A stretch of DNA of 64,000 nucleotides from Clostridium sp. (lineage in GTDB: Bacteria > Bacillota > Clostridia > Oscillospirales > Acutalibacteraceae). This document shows, piece by piece, positions 34,498-43,391 of this stretch. A program made the position numbers and the translations under genes. The first letter of the stretch is position 1. Each line of letters opens with the position of its first letter. Below the pieces are notes generated by a model. That model was not told the origin of the DNA, did not search any database, and was given only the letters and a program-made list of their open reading frames with translations. The stretch lies in contig JAISSW010000002.1 in assembly GCA_031272895.1 (NCBI GenBank), forward strand, positions 62,001 to 126,000, read 5' to 3'.

Positions 34498-35552
34498 AGC
34501 CTGTCTATCTCCTTTAACAACTCGTCAAGCGCCTTGTCCTCCGGCACCTTGCGCAGTATTTCACCCTTCGCGAACAGCAGCGCACAGCCGTCGCCGCCGG
34601 CAAGCCCCACGTCGGCGTGCCTTGCTTCCCCCGGTCCGTTGACCGCGCAGCCCATTACCGCAACAGTCAGGGGCTTTTTACAGCCCTCCAGCGCCTTTTC
34701 AACACGTTCGGCAAGCCCTATCAGGTCAATTTTCGTTCTGCCGCAGCTTGGGCAGGAAACCACCGTCGGGGCGTCCTTGCGCAGCCCGATAGCACGCAGT
34801 ATGTCCGCCGCCGCCCTTATTTCCTCCTCCGGCGCTGCGGTCAAGGAAACGCGGATTGTGTCGCCTATTCCGTCAAGCAAAAGCGCGCCAAGCCCCGCGG
34901 CGGACTTAATCAGCCCGGTTCGCGCCGTACCCGCCTCCGTCACGCCAAGGTGCAGCGGGTAATCACAGCTTGCGGCGGCAAGGCGGTAGGCCTCCACCAT
35001 TGTTGCAACGTCGGACGCCTTGAGCGAAAGCACAATATCCCCAAAGTCACATTCCTCAAGCAGGCGAGCGTGGGACAGTGCGCTTGCTGCCAGCGCCCGA
35101 GGGCAGACGCCGCCATATTGTTCCAATATTTCCTTTTCAAGCGAGCCGGCGTTAACCCCCACACGGATTGGTATTCCCTTGGAGCGGCAGGCGTCCGCAA
35201 CGGCTTTCACCCGCTCCCTGCCGCCAATATTCCCGGGGTTCACGCGGATTTTATCCGCCCCCGCCGCAACACATTCCAGCGCTATACGGTAATCGAAATG
35301 AATATCCGCCACAACGGGGATTGTCAGCGCCGACTTTAGCGCATAAATAAGCGCCGCGTCGGCTCGGCTTGGCACAGCTGCCCGCAGGATTTGGCAGCCC
35401 GCCGCCTGCAGCCTTTTTGCCTGCTCCACGCTTGCGGGAATATCCCCCGCCGGCGCGTTGAGCATTGACTGCACTGTTATTTCCGCGCCGCCGCCGATTT
35501 TTACCCCGCCCGCAAAAACGGCACGGGTCTTGCGCCTTGTTCTTTCCGTCAT
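34494..35552 (-). CDS. ispG: 4-hydroxy-3-methylbut-2-enyl diphosphate synthase
   Basis: An iron-sulfur enzyme of the MEP isoprenoid pathway that reduces MEcPP to HMBPP. The 352 residues open with the TIM barrel (VQSMLNAPAGD, VADIHFDYRIAL, DKIRVNPGN). They end in the cluster domain with Cys of CPSCGRT and CAVNGPGEA. Length matches the bacterial family. It lies between rseP and polC, overlapping polC by 4 bp, in the same operon as dxr, an earlier step of the pathway. Confidence 0.97.
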   Translation of the reverse strand: MTERTRRKTRAVFAGGVKIGGGAEITVQSMLNAPAGDIPASVEQAKRLQAAGCQILRAAVPSRADAALIYALKSALTIPVVADIHFDYRIALECVAAGADKIRVNPGNIGGRERVKAVADACRSKGIPIRVGVNAGSLEKEILEQYGGVCPRALAASALSHARLLEECDFGDIVLSLKASDVATMVEAYRLAAASCDYPLHLGVTEAGTARTGLIKSAAGLGALLLDGIGDTIRVSLTAAPEEEIRAAADILRAIGLRKDAPTVVSCPSCGRTKIDLIGLAERVEKALEGCKKPLTVAVMGCAVNGPGEARHADVGLAGGDGCALLFAKGEILRKVPEDKALDELLKEIDRL

Positions 35553-35582
35553 ATCAGGTCCTCTTATGTGTTTGGGCAGGGC

Positions 35583-36665
35583 TTAAGCGCCCTTGATTAG
35601 CTTCATAATATCCCCAAAGGAGATAACAAGCATAAGCAGCATAAGCACGGCAAAGCCTGCGGCGTGTACCCAGCCCTCGTATTTTGCGGGGATTTTTTTA
35701 GGTGAAACCCAGTTTATCAGCAAAAACAGCAGCCGTCCGCCGTCCAGCGCAGGCAGGGGCAGAAGGTTCATAAGCCCGATGTTGATTGTGATAAGCGCCA
35801 AAATGGTCAGCAGCATCGTGAAATCGTAGCGCCCTGTTTCAGGGTCGGGCTGCGTGTTCTCCGCCACGTCCGCTATTGTGCCGGCAATGCCTATCGGTCC
35901 GGACATATCCGAAAGGTGGAAGCGCCCCGTAACAAGGTCAAACAGGCTCAGGTAAGTCATTTGTACAAGCGATGCGCTTTGGCGGAAGCTTCCCTCCACC
36001 ACGTTGCCAAAGGTCTTTTTTGCCTCGCCGACGTAGAAATTATAGTGTATTTCAATGTTCCCGTCCTCCGCCGTGGTTACGGGGAGCTTGATGTCGCTTA
36101 TTTTCAGTTTTTCGCCGTCCCGCTTAACCACAAACTCATACTCGCCGTCGGATTCCCTTGCCATAAGGTAGCCTATATCGTTTGCGCTGAAAACGGGCTT
36201 GCCGTTGATTTTTGTAATCAGGTCGCCCTCTCTAAGCCCGGCTTGGTAGCTGCCGGAATCCTGAGTGAACGCCACAATTTGGCGGCTGATAACGCCGTCC
36301 GTGCTGATTGACAGCATGACGCAAACCACAATCAAGCCCAGCAGCAGGTTCATTGCCGCGCCCGCCGCAAGGATTATCATCCTTTGCCAGGGCTTTTTGT
36401 TGCCGAATGCCCGCGGGTCCTCGCTATCGCCGTCCTCGCCCTCCATCATGCAATAACCGCCGATTGGAAACAGCCGCAGGGAGTATTCGGTTTCTCCCTT
36501 GCCCCATTTTAACAGCCGCGGCCCCATGCCCAAGGCGAACTTGTGTACCTTGACCTTGAACAGCTTCGCCGTCAAAAAGTGACCGCACTCATGCACCATA
36601 ATTATTATGCCGAAAAAGACAATCGCCACAAGAATGGGCCATGCCTTGCTCCAAAGCTCCGCCAT
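35583..36665 (-). CDS. rseP: Site-2 membrane metalloprotease RseP
   Basis: An M50 intramembrane zinc protease of 360 residues. HECGH (His25, Glu26, His29) lies in the first membrane segment, the third ligand motif is LDGGRLLF near residue 305, and a PDZ domain (SYQAGLREGDLITKINGKPV) sits between. It cuts anti-sigma factors and leftover signal peptides in other bacteria. Position between dxr and ispG is the conserved arrangement. Confidence 0.95.
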   Translation of the reverse strand: MAELWSKAWPILVAIVFFGIIIMVHECGHFLTAKLFKVKVHKFALGMGPRLLKWGKGETEYSLRLFPIGGYCMMEGEDGDSEDPRAFGNKKPWQRMIILAAGAAMNLLLGLIVVCVMLSISTDGVISRQIVAFTQDSGSYQAGLREGDLITKINGKPVFSANDIGYLMARESDGEYEFVVKRDGEKLKISDIKLPVTTAEDGNIEIHYNFYVGEAKKTFGNVVEGSFRQSASLVQMTYLSLFDLVTGRFHLSDMSGPIGIAGTIADVAENTQPDPETGRYDFTMLLTILALITINIGLMNLLPLPALDGGRLLFLLINWVSPKKIPAKYEGWVHAAGFAVLMLLMLVISFGDIMKLIKGA

Positions 36666-36679
36666 TTTGCTACTCCTTT

Positions 36680-37831
36680 TTACGCTTGGGCGCGGACAAA
36701 TTCCCGCGCACTGCTATCTATATTGAAAACATCGCTTAAGGTATAACCATTATTATACCCCGCGGCGGGCAGCTTGTCAATTGCCGCCGCAACCAATTCC
36801 GCAATCCTGAGGAAGCTGATTTTACCCGCACGGAAAAGGGCGTTTGCCTCCTCGTTAGCCCCGTTATACACCGCCGGGGTAAGCCCCCCCAGCGCGCAGG
36901 CACGCCTTGCCAGTTCTATTGCCGGGAACAGCTCGTCGTCGGTTTTTTCAAACGTCAGCCCGGCGTAGGCTGTCAAATCCGGCGGCGCGGCAGCCGAGCT
37001 TAGCCGCTGAGGATAGCTCAGCGCGTACTGTATGGGGATTTTCATATCAGGTATACCCAACTGCGCTATCAGGGCGCCGTCCTCATATTCCACCAGCGAA
37101 TGCACCACGCTTTGGCGGTGAACCAGCACCTTGACCCTTTGCGGTTGCACATCAAATAAACGAACCGCCTCAATAAGCTCCAGCCCCTTGTTGAACATGG
37201 TTGCGCTGTCCACGGTTATTTTTGCGCCCATGCTCCAGTTTGGGTGCTTTAAGGCGTCCGCAAGCGTAACCCCCTCAAGCTCCGCGCGGCTTTTGCCGAA
37301 AAACGGACCGCCGGACGCCGTAAGAATCAGTGACTTAACGGGGTTGCCGCCCGCCCCCTGCAGGCACTGGAAAATCGCCGAATGCTCGCTGTCCACAGGC
37401 AAAAGATTAACGCCCATGGTGCTGACCGCCTCCGTAACAAGGCTGCCGCCGGCAACGAGGGTTTCCTTGTTCGCAAGGGCAATATCGCTGCCCGCCGCAA
37501 CGGCGCAAACCGTGGGGCTAAGCCCCGCAATGCCCACTATGGCGTTAAGCACAACCGACGCACCGCAGGCTGCGCACTCGTCAATGCCCTGCGCCCCGCC
37601 AAGCACACGAACTTCAAGATCCGCGACGCGGCAGCGCAAATCGCGGGCGGCGTTTTCATCGGCAAGGGCTGCCACAGTCGGGCGAAATTCCCTTATCTGC
37701 TCCTCCAGCTGGGCGGCGTTCCTACCCGCCGCAAGGGCCACGACCGGTATTGAGTGCGCGCGGGCAACCTCCAGCGCCTGAGCGCCGATTGAGCCTGTTG
37801 AGCCGAGAACCGCAAGAGTTTTTCCGTTCAT
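36680..37831 (-). CDS. dxr: 1-deoxy-D-xylulose 5-phosphate reductoisomerase
   Basis: Makes MEP from DXP with NADPH, the committed step of the MEP pathway. The 383-residue protein starts MNGKTLAVLGSTGSIG (NADPH-binding loop) and has the NKETLVAGG, PVDSEHSAIFQ, SGGPFFGKSR and HPNWSMGAKITVDSAT motifs. The start at 37831 overlaps the cdsA stop (ATGA); a 9-residue longer version would run into cdsA. Translational coupling with cdsA is likely. Confidence 0.97.
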   Translation of the reverse strand: MNGKTLAVLGSTGSIGAQALEVARAHSIPVVALAAGRNAAQLEEQIREFRPTVAALADENAARDLRCRVADLEVRVLGGAQGIDECAACGASVVLNAIVGIAGLSPTVCAVAAGSDIALANKETLVAGGSLVTEAVSTMGVNLLPVDSEHSAIFQCLQGAGGNPVKSLILTASGGPFFGKSRAELEGVTLADALKHPNWSMGAKITVDSATMFNKGLELIEAVRLFDVQPQRVKVLVHRQSVVHSLVEYEDGALIAQLGIPDMKIPIQYALSYPQRLSSAAAPPDLTAYAGLTFEKTDDELFPAIELARRACALGGLTPAVYNGANEEANALFRAGKISFLRIAELVAAAIDKLPAAGYNNGYTLSDVFNIDSSAREFVRAQA

Positions 37832-38688
37832 GTATAAAGACTCCAAAGCACCGCCCAAAGGGTTGGGAAAACAAAAAGGTAGCTGTCGAATCTATCCAAG
37901 GCGCCGCCGTGACCGGGGATAAGGTTGCCGAAGTCCTTTATGTCAGACTGGCGCTTGATTGCCGAGAAGGTCAAATCCCCAAGGATTCCCAGCACCGAAA
38001 GCACGGGCGAGAGCAGCAAAACAAAGTACAGCGGGGGTTCAAAGCCGCCGAACCATTCGAACTTGGAGAACAAGAACCACAGCGCGCCGTTGAGCAGAGC
38101 CGTTATTACCACGCCGCCGATTGCGCCCTCCCAGCTTTTGTTGGGGCTGACGTTGGGGGACATTTTGTGCTTGCCGCCCGTCGCCTTGCCGACCAAATAC
38201 GCAAAAATATCCGTTGACCAGCAGCACAGCAAGCCGAAGATAACCCAAAACAGGTTCCACTTTTCGTTGTATTCCACCTGCTCAATATCATAAACCGGGC
38301 GCAAATCCCTGAGCAAAACAAGGGAGGATAGCCCAAGGGGAATAAGCACACCGCCGGCAAGCCCGGCAAGGGTTTGCACCAGCGAAATTTTCCTGAAGTC
38401 CGAAAGCATAACCAACAGGAAGATAAGAAACGGCAGCACCGTGAGCACGCCAATAAGCTGTGATGGCAGGCTGCTGTAATACGCCGCCAAAAACGGCACT
38501 GCCGCCGCAAACAGCACAGAGATTGCCGTGAGCCGCTTGCTTTTAACCTTAAGCGACTTCAGCAGCTCATAAGCGCCTATGCCCGCAAAGCCCGCCAAAA
38601 TAATGACAGGCACCAGCGTGTGCAACAAAAAGATTGCCCCCGCAGCAACAAAAATCCCAACAATTCCTGCAATTACCTTAACCTTCAT
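37828..38688 (-). CDS. cdsA: Phosphatidate cytidylyltransferase
   Basis: An integral membrane enzyme that makes CDP-diacylglycerol from phosphatidic acid and CTP for phospholipid synthesis. The 286 residues have about 7-8 hydrophobic segments, the NKSWEGAIGG motif, and the C-terminal signature SAIKRQSDIKDFG...PGHGGALDRFDS, complete with His, Gly-Gly and Asp. It lies between uppS and dxr as is usual in Firmicutes. Confidence 0.95.
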   Translation of the reverse strand: MKVKVIAGIVGIFVAAGAIFLLHTLVPVIILAGFAGIGAYELLKSLKVKSKRLTAISVLFAAAVPFLAAYYSSLPSQLIGVLTVLPFLIFLLVMLSDFRKISLVQTLAGLAGGVLIPLGLSSLVLLRDLRPVYDIEQVEYNEKWNLFWVIFGLLCCWSTDIFAYLVGKATGGKHKMSPNVSPNKSWEGAIGGVVITALLNGALWFLFSKFEWFGGFEPPLYFVLLLSPVLSVLGILGDLTFSAIKRQSDIKDFGNLIPGHGGALDRFDSYLFVFPTLWAVLWSLYT

Positions 38689-38729
38689 TTTCTAATAGCT
38701 CCTAAGTATTTTTTTACAGAATAAACCGC

Positions 38730-39443
38730 CTAAACCCCGCCGAACCTGCGCCCGCGCTTTGCAAATTCCTCAAGCGCACCGTCAAATTCCTCCGCCGTAA
38801 AGTCAGGCCAAAGCGTATCGGAATACCAAAACTCGGCGTAGGCGCATTGCCACAAAAGGAAGTTGGAAAGCCTTTGCTCCCCGCTGGGGCGAATCAGCAA
38901 ATCCACATCAGTGTATTCCGGCGTATAGAGCTCGGCGGCAAGCTCCTCCTCCGTCAGCGCGGCAGCGTCAAGCTCCCCCGCTTGGCAGCGTGCCGCAAGC
39001 TGCTTTGCCGCCCTCAGGATTTCCGCACGCCCGCCATAGTTGACGGCAAGGTTGCAGATTGTGCGGCTTTGCCCCTTGGTGTGCTCCTGAGCGTCAAGGG
39101 CTAAGCCTTGAATATCCTGCGGCAGGCCCTCAAGCTCGCCGATAAAGCGCAGGCGAATACCCTTGCGGGCGTTCTCCTCCTCACGCTCCTGCGCTCGCTT
39201 GAGCCAACGCCGGAGCAAATCCATTATTGCGGACACCTCCGCTTGTGGGCGGCTCCAGTTTTCCGTGGAGAAGGCGTAGAAGGTGACGCAGGGGATTCCA
39301 AGCTCCGCCGCCCTGTCGCAAATCAGCTCAAATACCTCCGCTCCGCGCTTGTGCCCCTCGGTCCTTGGCAAACCGCGGGCGGACGCCCAACGACCGTTGC
39401 CGTCCATTATTATGCCAACATGGCGTGGTAGAACCTGACTCAA
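38730..39443 (-). CDS. uppS: Isoprenyl transferase (undecaprenyl diphosphate synthase)
   Basis: Builds the C55 lipid carrier for wall synthesis by cis-prenyl condensation. The family motifs are HVGIIMDGNGRWASARG (catalytic Asp), FYAFSTENWSRP, AVNYGGRAEI, and DLLIRPSGEQRLSNFLLWQ. I start it at TTG 39443, because GCGGAGG sits 6 bp upstream, giving 237 residues. An alternative TTG at 39503 would add 20 residues with a poor site. It lies downstream of a glycosidase gene in the pyrH-frr operon. Confidence 0.95.
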   Translation of the reverse strand: MSQVLPRHVGIIMDGNGRWASARGLPRTEGHKRGAEVFELICDRAAELGIPCVTFYAFSTENWSRPQAEVSAIMDLLRRWLKRAQEREEENARKGIRLRFIGELEGLPQDIQGLALDAQEHTKGQSRTICNLAVNYGGRAEILRAAKQLAARCQAGELDAAALTEEELAAELYTPEYTDVDLLIRPSGEQRLSNFLLWQCAYAEFWYSDTLWPDFTAEEFDGALEEFAKRGRRFGGV

Positions 39444-39528
39444 GGAGTACCTCCGCGCACGGGCGTTATCCGGGTGCGGCGTTTGCCGCCCAAGCCCGAA
39501 CAACGCCCCGTACCTTTAACAATTGAAG

Positions 39529-40818
39529 TTATTTTACCTTTGCCCAAGCGTCACGCAGCGCGTAGTAGCTTGGCTTGGGGTTGCCCGCGTTGTCAACAAT
39601 GCCCCAACGCGTTTCCAACGGGCAATCGCTTTGACCGCAGACGTAGCAGCTTTCGCTGTCGCTCCATTCGTAAACAAAGCTGCCGATTACATATTGGTAC
39701 TTTGCAAACTTTTCGATGAGCTTTGAATAAACCGCCGCCTGTCCCTCCGGTGTGTGCGGGTAGCCGGGGATATACACGCCCTCGCTGAGATTACGGTAAA
39801 AGTGTTGGTTGTATTCAATGCCGAAAACCAGCTCCGCCGGGTTGCCGCTTGCAACATTCGTCAGCTCGTTGCGGAATTTTGCCGGCAGCTTGTTAAGGAA
39901 GTTCACACCGTCCGCAATTGCCTCCGCCTCTGAGGAATAGCCGTATTCCTCAAGGACGGCCTTTTTCTCCTCGGCTGTTTTGGGCTGCCCCTCGCTCATG
40001 TAGCCAAACTCCGTGATAATGACGGGAAGCCCCGTAAAGCTCCAAAGGAACATTATCATAATGTCATAATACCACAGGTCGGTTATCATGTTGGTGAAGC
40101 AACCGCCGTACCAATCAAGTCCTATATAGTCGCAATACTGATGATATGGCTCCATAAGGGAAATATAGTCTGCGGAGGGGCCTGCGTTGTTGTAGCCGAC
40201 TATAATATCGCCCTTATACGGCGCAACTGCCTCCAGCTGAATGCCCATGAAGCGCACACGCTCCTCACGGGTAAGTGGGTTGCCGAAGCGCGGCAGGCTC
40301 ATCTCGTTGGTAATTTGCATACCGCCGATTATGCCCTGCAAATCCTGAACCAGGAACTCCGCCACCTGACGAACCTTTGCCTCGTCCGTGCGCGGGTCAA
40401 CGCCGTATTCCAGGAATTCATAGGGGTACGGCGTAACAGCAAAGATTTTAATGCCGTTATCCACAAAGCCTTGCATACGGGTTTTCCAGTCAATATACCT
40501 TTGGCGCAGCGTAACGCCGTCCGCCTCAAAGGGATACGGAATGTCCGCTCGGTTCCATTCAATGCCCGCTCCCTTAATATTTTCGTAGTCGTCGTCCGGG
40601 TGGCAAATACCCTTTATGAACCCGCCGGCCTTGCTTTTGCTCTGTGTAACAAGGGCTGTCTTTTTGGAGATGAACGGATACTTGACGAAAGCGCCCGGCG
40701 CATAGGCGACAAGGTAGGTCACTTGGTCCTGCATATAGGGCTCAAGCGTGTTGTAAACGGGAATCATTGAGAGAATGCTTTGAATGATGGCAATAATCCA
40801 AGCTGCAACTTTAACCAT
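39529..40818 (-). CDS. Clan GH-A glycoside hydrolase-like protein
   Basis: A 429-residue TIM-barrel protein with both catalytic carboxylates of clan GH-A placed properly: ITNEMS with acid/base Glu172, and VIITEFGY with nucleophile Glu270. GLDWYGG and WSDSESCYVCGQ are further active-site-like stretches. The N-terminal 20 residues are hydrophobic, a possible membrane anchor or uncleaved signal. I cannot name the GH family. The gene sits between frr and uppS, normally neighbours, 54 bp from frr and 85 bp from uppS. Confidence 0.78.
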   Translation of the reverse strand: MVKVAAWIIAIIQSILSMIPVYNTLEPYMQDQVTYLVAYAPGAFVKYPFISKKTALVTQSKSKAGGFIKGICHPDDDYENIKGAGIEWNRADIPYPFEADGVTLRQRYIDWKTRMQGFVDNGIKIFAVTPYPYEFLEYGVDPRTDEAKVRQVAEFLVQDLQGIIGGMQITNEMSLPRFGNPLTREERVRFMGIQLEAVAPYKGDIIVGYNNAGPSADYISLMEPYHQYCDYIGLDWYGGCFTNMITDLWYYDIMIMFLWSFTGLPVIITEFGYMSEGQPKTAEEKKAVLEEYGYSSEAEAIADGVNFLNKLPAKFRNELTNVASGNPAELVFGIEYNQHFYRNLSEGVYIPGYPHTPEGQAAVYSKLIEKFAKYQYVIGSFVYEWSDSESCYVCGQSDCPLETRWGIVDNAGNPKPSYYALRDAWAKVK

Positions 40819-40871
40819 GGCTTTCTCCTTAATTTAATGATATACTTCCCCGAATTCAAGCAAAAAACGGC

Positions 40872-41432
40872 TTATATCTCCATTACCTCCTTTTCCTTTT
40901 CGGCCGCAAGGGAATCAATCTCCTTAACCGCCTTGTCCGTAAAATCCTGCACCTTCTTCTCTCCGTCCTTAAGGTCGTCCTCCGTTATGTCTGACGCCTT
41001 TTGGGACTTTTTGAGCTTTTCAACAGCGTCGCGGCGCTCGTTGCGCACCGCAATCTTCGCCTGCTCCGCCAAGTGCTTGATTTCCTTGACCAAGTCACGG
41101 CGCTTTTCCTCCGTCAGCGGGGGAAACACAAGGCGTATTACGCGCCCGTCGTTAGAGGGGTTAATCCCCAAATCGCTTGTTTGGATTGCCTTTTCGATTG
41201 GGTGCAGCGTGGAAACATCCCAAGGCTGAATGTTGAGTATGCGTGCCTCCGCAACGGAAACTGCCGCCATTTGTTGGATTGGCGTGGGTACGCCGTAATA
41301 ATCCACCAAAATTTTGTCCAGTACGGCGGCATTTGCCCGCCCCGCGCGGATTGACGCAAACTCATGCTTAAGGATGCCAAGGGTTTTCTCCATTTTTTGC
41401 TGCGTCGCGCTGTAAATTTCTGCCAATTCCAT
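40872..41432 (-). CDS. frr: Ribosome recycling factor
   Basis: Splits post-termination ribosomes with EF-G. The 186-residue protein begins MELAEIYSATQQKM and holds EFASIRAGRANAAVLD, the VSVAEARILNIQPWD core, and the helical tail. The ATG at 41432 is set by AAAGGAGCAGG just upstream; the 11-residue longer reading has no ribosome-binding site. It follows pyrH in the conserved order. Confidence 0.97.
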   Translation of the reverse strand: MELAEIYSATQQKMEKTLGILKHEFASIRAGRANAAVLDKILVDYYGVPTPIQQMAAVSVAEARILNIQPWDVSTLHPIEKAIQTSDLGINPSNDGRVIRLVFPPLTEEKRRDLVKEIKHLAEQAKIAVRNERRDAVEKLKKSQKASDITEDDLKDGEKKVQDFTDKAVKEIDSLAAEKEKEVMEI

Positions 41433-41481
41433 TTTTCCTGCTCCTTTATGTTTAATTATGTGCAAACTCCGCTGTGTAAAC

Positions 41482-42195
41482 TCAGCTTTCCTGAACCAAG
41501 GTGCCTATTCTCTCCCCCAACACCGCCCGCAGGATATTCTCCGGCTCGTTGAGGTTAAAGACAAGTATGGGGATTGAATTATCCCGGCAAAGGCTCGCCG
41601 CCGCCGCGTCCATAACCTGCAGATTATCCGAAAGCACAGCGCTGTAGCTCAGCGTGTCGTACTTAACGGCGTTTGGGTTCTTGCGCGGGTCGCAGTCATA
41701 AACCCCGTCCACATTGGTCGCCTTGAATATGACCTCCGCCTCAATTTCAGCTGCGCGCAGTGCCGCCGCCGTATCCGTGGAAAAGTATGGGTTTCCTGTT
41801 CCGCAGCCGAAGATGACCACGCGCCCCTTTTCTAAATGCCGGATTGCCCTGCCGCGTATGTAAGGCTCCGCGATGCTGTTCATCTCTATTGCCGTTTGAA
41901 CCCGCGCGTCCACTCCAAGCCCCTCAAGGGCGTCCGTCAGGGCAAGGGCGTTCATTGCCGTCGCCAGCATACCTATATGGTCAGCGCGGGTGCGGTCCAT
42001 GTTCTCGCTTGTTCTGCCTCGCCAAAAGTTACCCCCGCCAACCACTATGCCTATTTGTACTCCAAGGCGCGCGCATTCCCTTATTGGCTCGCATATTTTT
42101 GCGACGGTGGCGGCGTCAATGCCGGTGCCGCGCCCCCCCGCAAGGGACTCGCCGCTGAGCTTAAGCATAATTTTTTTGTAAACCGGTTTAACCAT
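41482..42195 (-). CDS. pyrH: Uridylate kinase
   Basis: A hexameric UMP kinase of the amino-acid-kinase fold, making UDP. The 237 residues have [41 protein letters not shown], and the [12 protein letters not shown] segment. Typical bacterial length. Unlike the classical rpsB-tsf-pyrH-frr order, its upstream neighbour here is telA, 16 bp away. Confidence 0.97.
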   Translation of the reverse strand: MVKPVYKKIMLKLSGESLAGGRGTGIDAATVAKICEPIRECARLGVQIGIVVGGGNFWRGRTSENMDRTRADHIGMLATAMNALALTDALEGLGVDARVQTAIEMNSIAEPYIRGRAIRHLEKGRVVIFGCGTGNPYFSTDTAAALRAAEIEAEVIFKATNVDGVYDCDPRKNPNAVKYDTLSYSAVLSDNLQVMDAAAASLCRDNSIPILVFNLNEPENILRAVLGERIGTLVQES

Positions 42196-42211
42196 ATCTT
42201 CACTCCTTGTT

Positions 42212-43357
42212 TTAATCGCTTAGTGCCGAGGCGTTGCCCTTTTCTAAGCCGGCAATGCGCTTTTCGCCCTCGTCCGCCAACTGACGGAACTGCGCAACGG
42301 TTTCTTTCATCTTGGGCAAGGCCTGCTGCTTAAAGCTGCTGATTTCGTCTAACGCGGCGATAACGTCGGCATACGCTTGCTTGAGCGTTTCCACGCTGAC
42401 GCCGGTATCCATTGCCTGCTGCTGGATTTCGGTTCCCTGCTCCAGCAGCATTTTGGAGGTGCCGGCAATAATTTCATTGGTGGTTTGGTTCAGCGCTTGA
42501 ATTTTTTTAAGCACTACCCTTTGGTTATAAAGTGCCGCGGCGACTATTACTGCGGTCTTAAGCGCCGCAATGGTGACTGTTTTCGCCCTTTCCACCCCGC
42601 GGATAAGCTCCCTGTTGTTGCGGCGTATTACCTCTATTGCCAAAATGCCCTGCTGGTTAACCGCCGCCATTTGCTGCATATCCTGCAGACGCTGGCGCAG
42701 GGGGAACAAAAGCTCCTCCTGAACAAAGCGGATTTGCTCCTCGCTGCCGCCGCTTGCCTGTGCCTCGGCGATTTTTTGCTCAATGCACTCGTCCATTGCC
42801 ATACCAAGGGCAATTTCCTTGTTAAGCCGCAGCGTAAGCTCCCGCAAGCCCTCCTGCTCAAGCTCCAGCGTGGTGTTGTCGTTCTTAAGGGTAGCCCTGC
42901 CCTTTTCTAAGGACTCAATTATACCGGAAATAACCGCGTCCGCCTTTTGGTATCTTTCAAAGTACGCGCGGATTGGGTTGAAAAGCTTACCCAAAAAGCC
43001 TTCCTTGGCGAAATCCACAAGGCTTGGGTCAAGGTCCTTTATTTCCCTGTGCAGCTCCATAAGGCTTTTGCTCACGGCGCTGCCCTCGTCGCCCTGCTTG
43101 CTCAAAGCGCCCACCGGCACCTTAAGCAGCTCGTTCTTTTTCGCGGAGCGGCGGATTGTGTCCAGCCCAAAGTCCTCAATGCTTTTGAGCATACCCCTGC
43201 GCTCCTCCGGAGAGCCTGCGTCCGCCTGTAAAAGGGCAAGGGCATTTTGCTCCGCCTGCGCCGCAAGCGCCTGCTCCTCCTCGCTCTTGGGTGTCACCTC
43301 CGCAAGAACCTCTTCACTTACCTTTGCAATTTCGGGGACCTCCATTGAAAAACCCAT
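42212..43357 (-). CDS. TelA-family toxic anion resistance protein
   Basis: A 381-residue cytoplasmic protein rich in helices, of the TelA/KlaA family first linked to tellurite resistance. Conserved stretches include [23 protein letters not shown] (split here by shorter motif [13 protein letters not shown] earlier), [14 protein letters not shown], and [18 protein letters not shown]. Direct biochemical role is unknown. It sits 34 bp after the VWA protein and 16 bp before pyrH, apparently as one transcript. Confidence 0.88.
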   Translation of the reverse strand: MGFSMEVPEIAKVSEEVLAEVTPKSEEEQALAAQAEQNALALLQADAGSPEERRGMLKSIEDFGLDTIRRSAKKNELLKVPVGALSKQGDEGSAVSKSLMELHREIKDLDPSLVDFAKEGFLGKLFNPIRAYFERYQKADAVISGIIESLEKGRATLKNDNTTLELEQEGLRELTLRLNKEIALGMAMDECIEQKIAEAQASGGSEEQIRFVQEELLFPLRQRLQDMQQMAAVNQQGILAIEVIRRNNRELIRGVERAKTVTIAALKTAVIVAAALYNQRVVLKKIQALNQTTNEIIAGTSKMLLEQGTEIQQQAMDTGVSVETLKQAYADVIAALDEISSFKQQALPKMKETVAQFRQLADEGEKRIAGLEKGNASALSD

Positions 43358-43391
43358 GGCGCTTTCCTCCTTTTTACTGTGTGGCGTGTGC

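Noticed and set aside
33463-34962. A 499-codon open frame on the plus strand.
   Set aside because: Antisense to polC and ispG, both clearly real; shadow of their codon bias.
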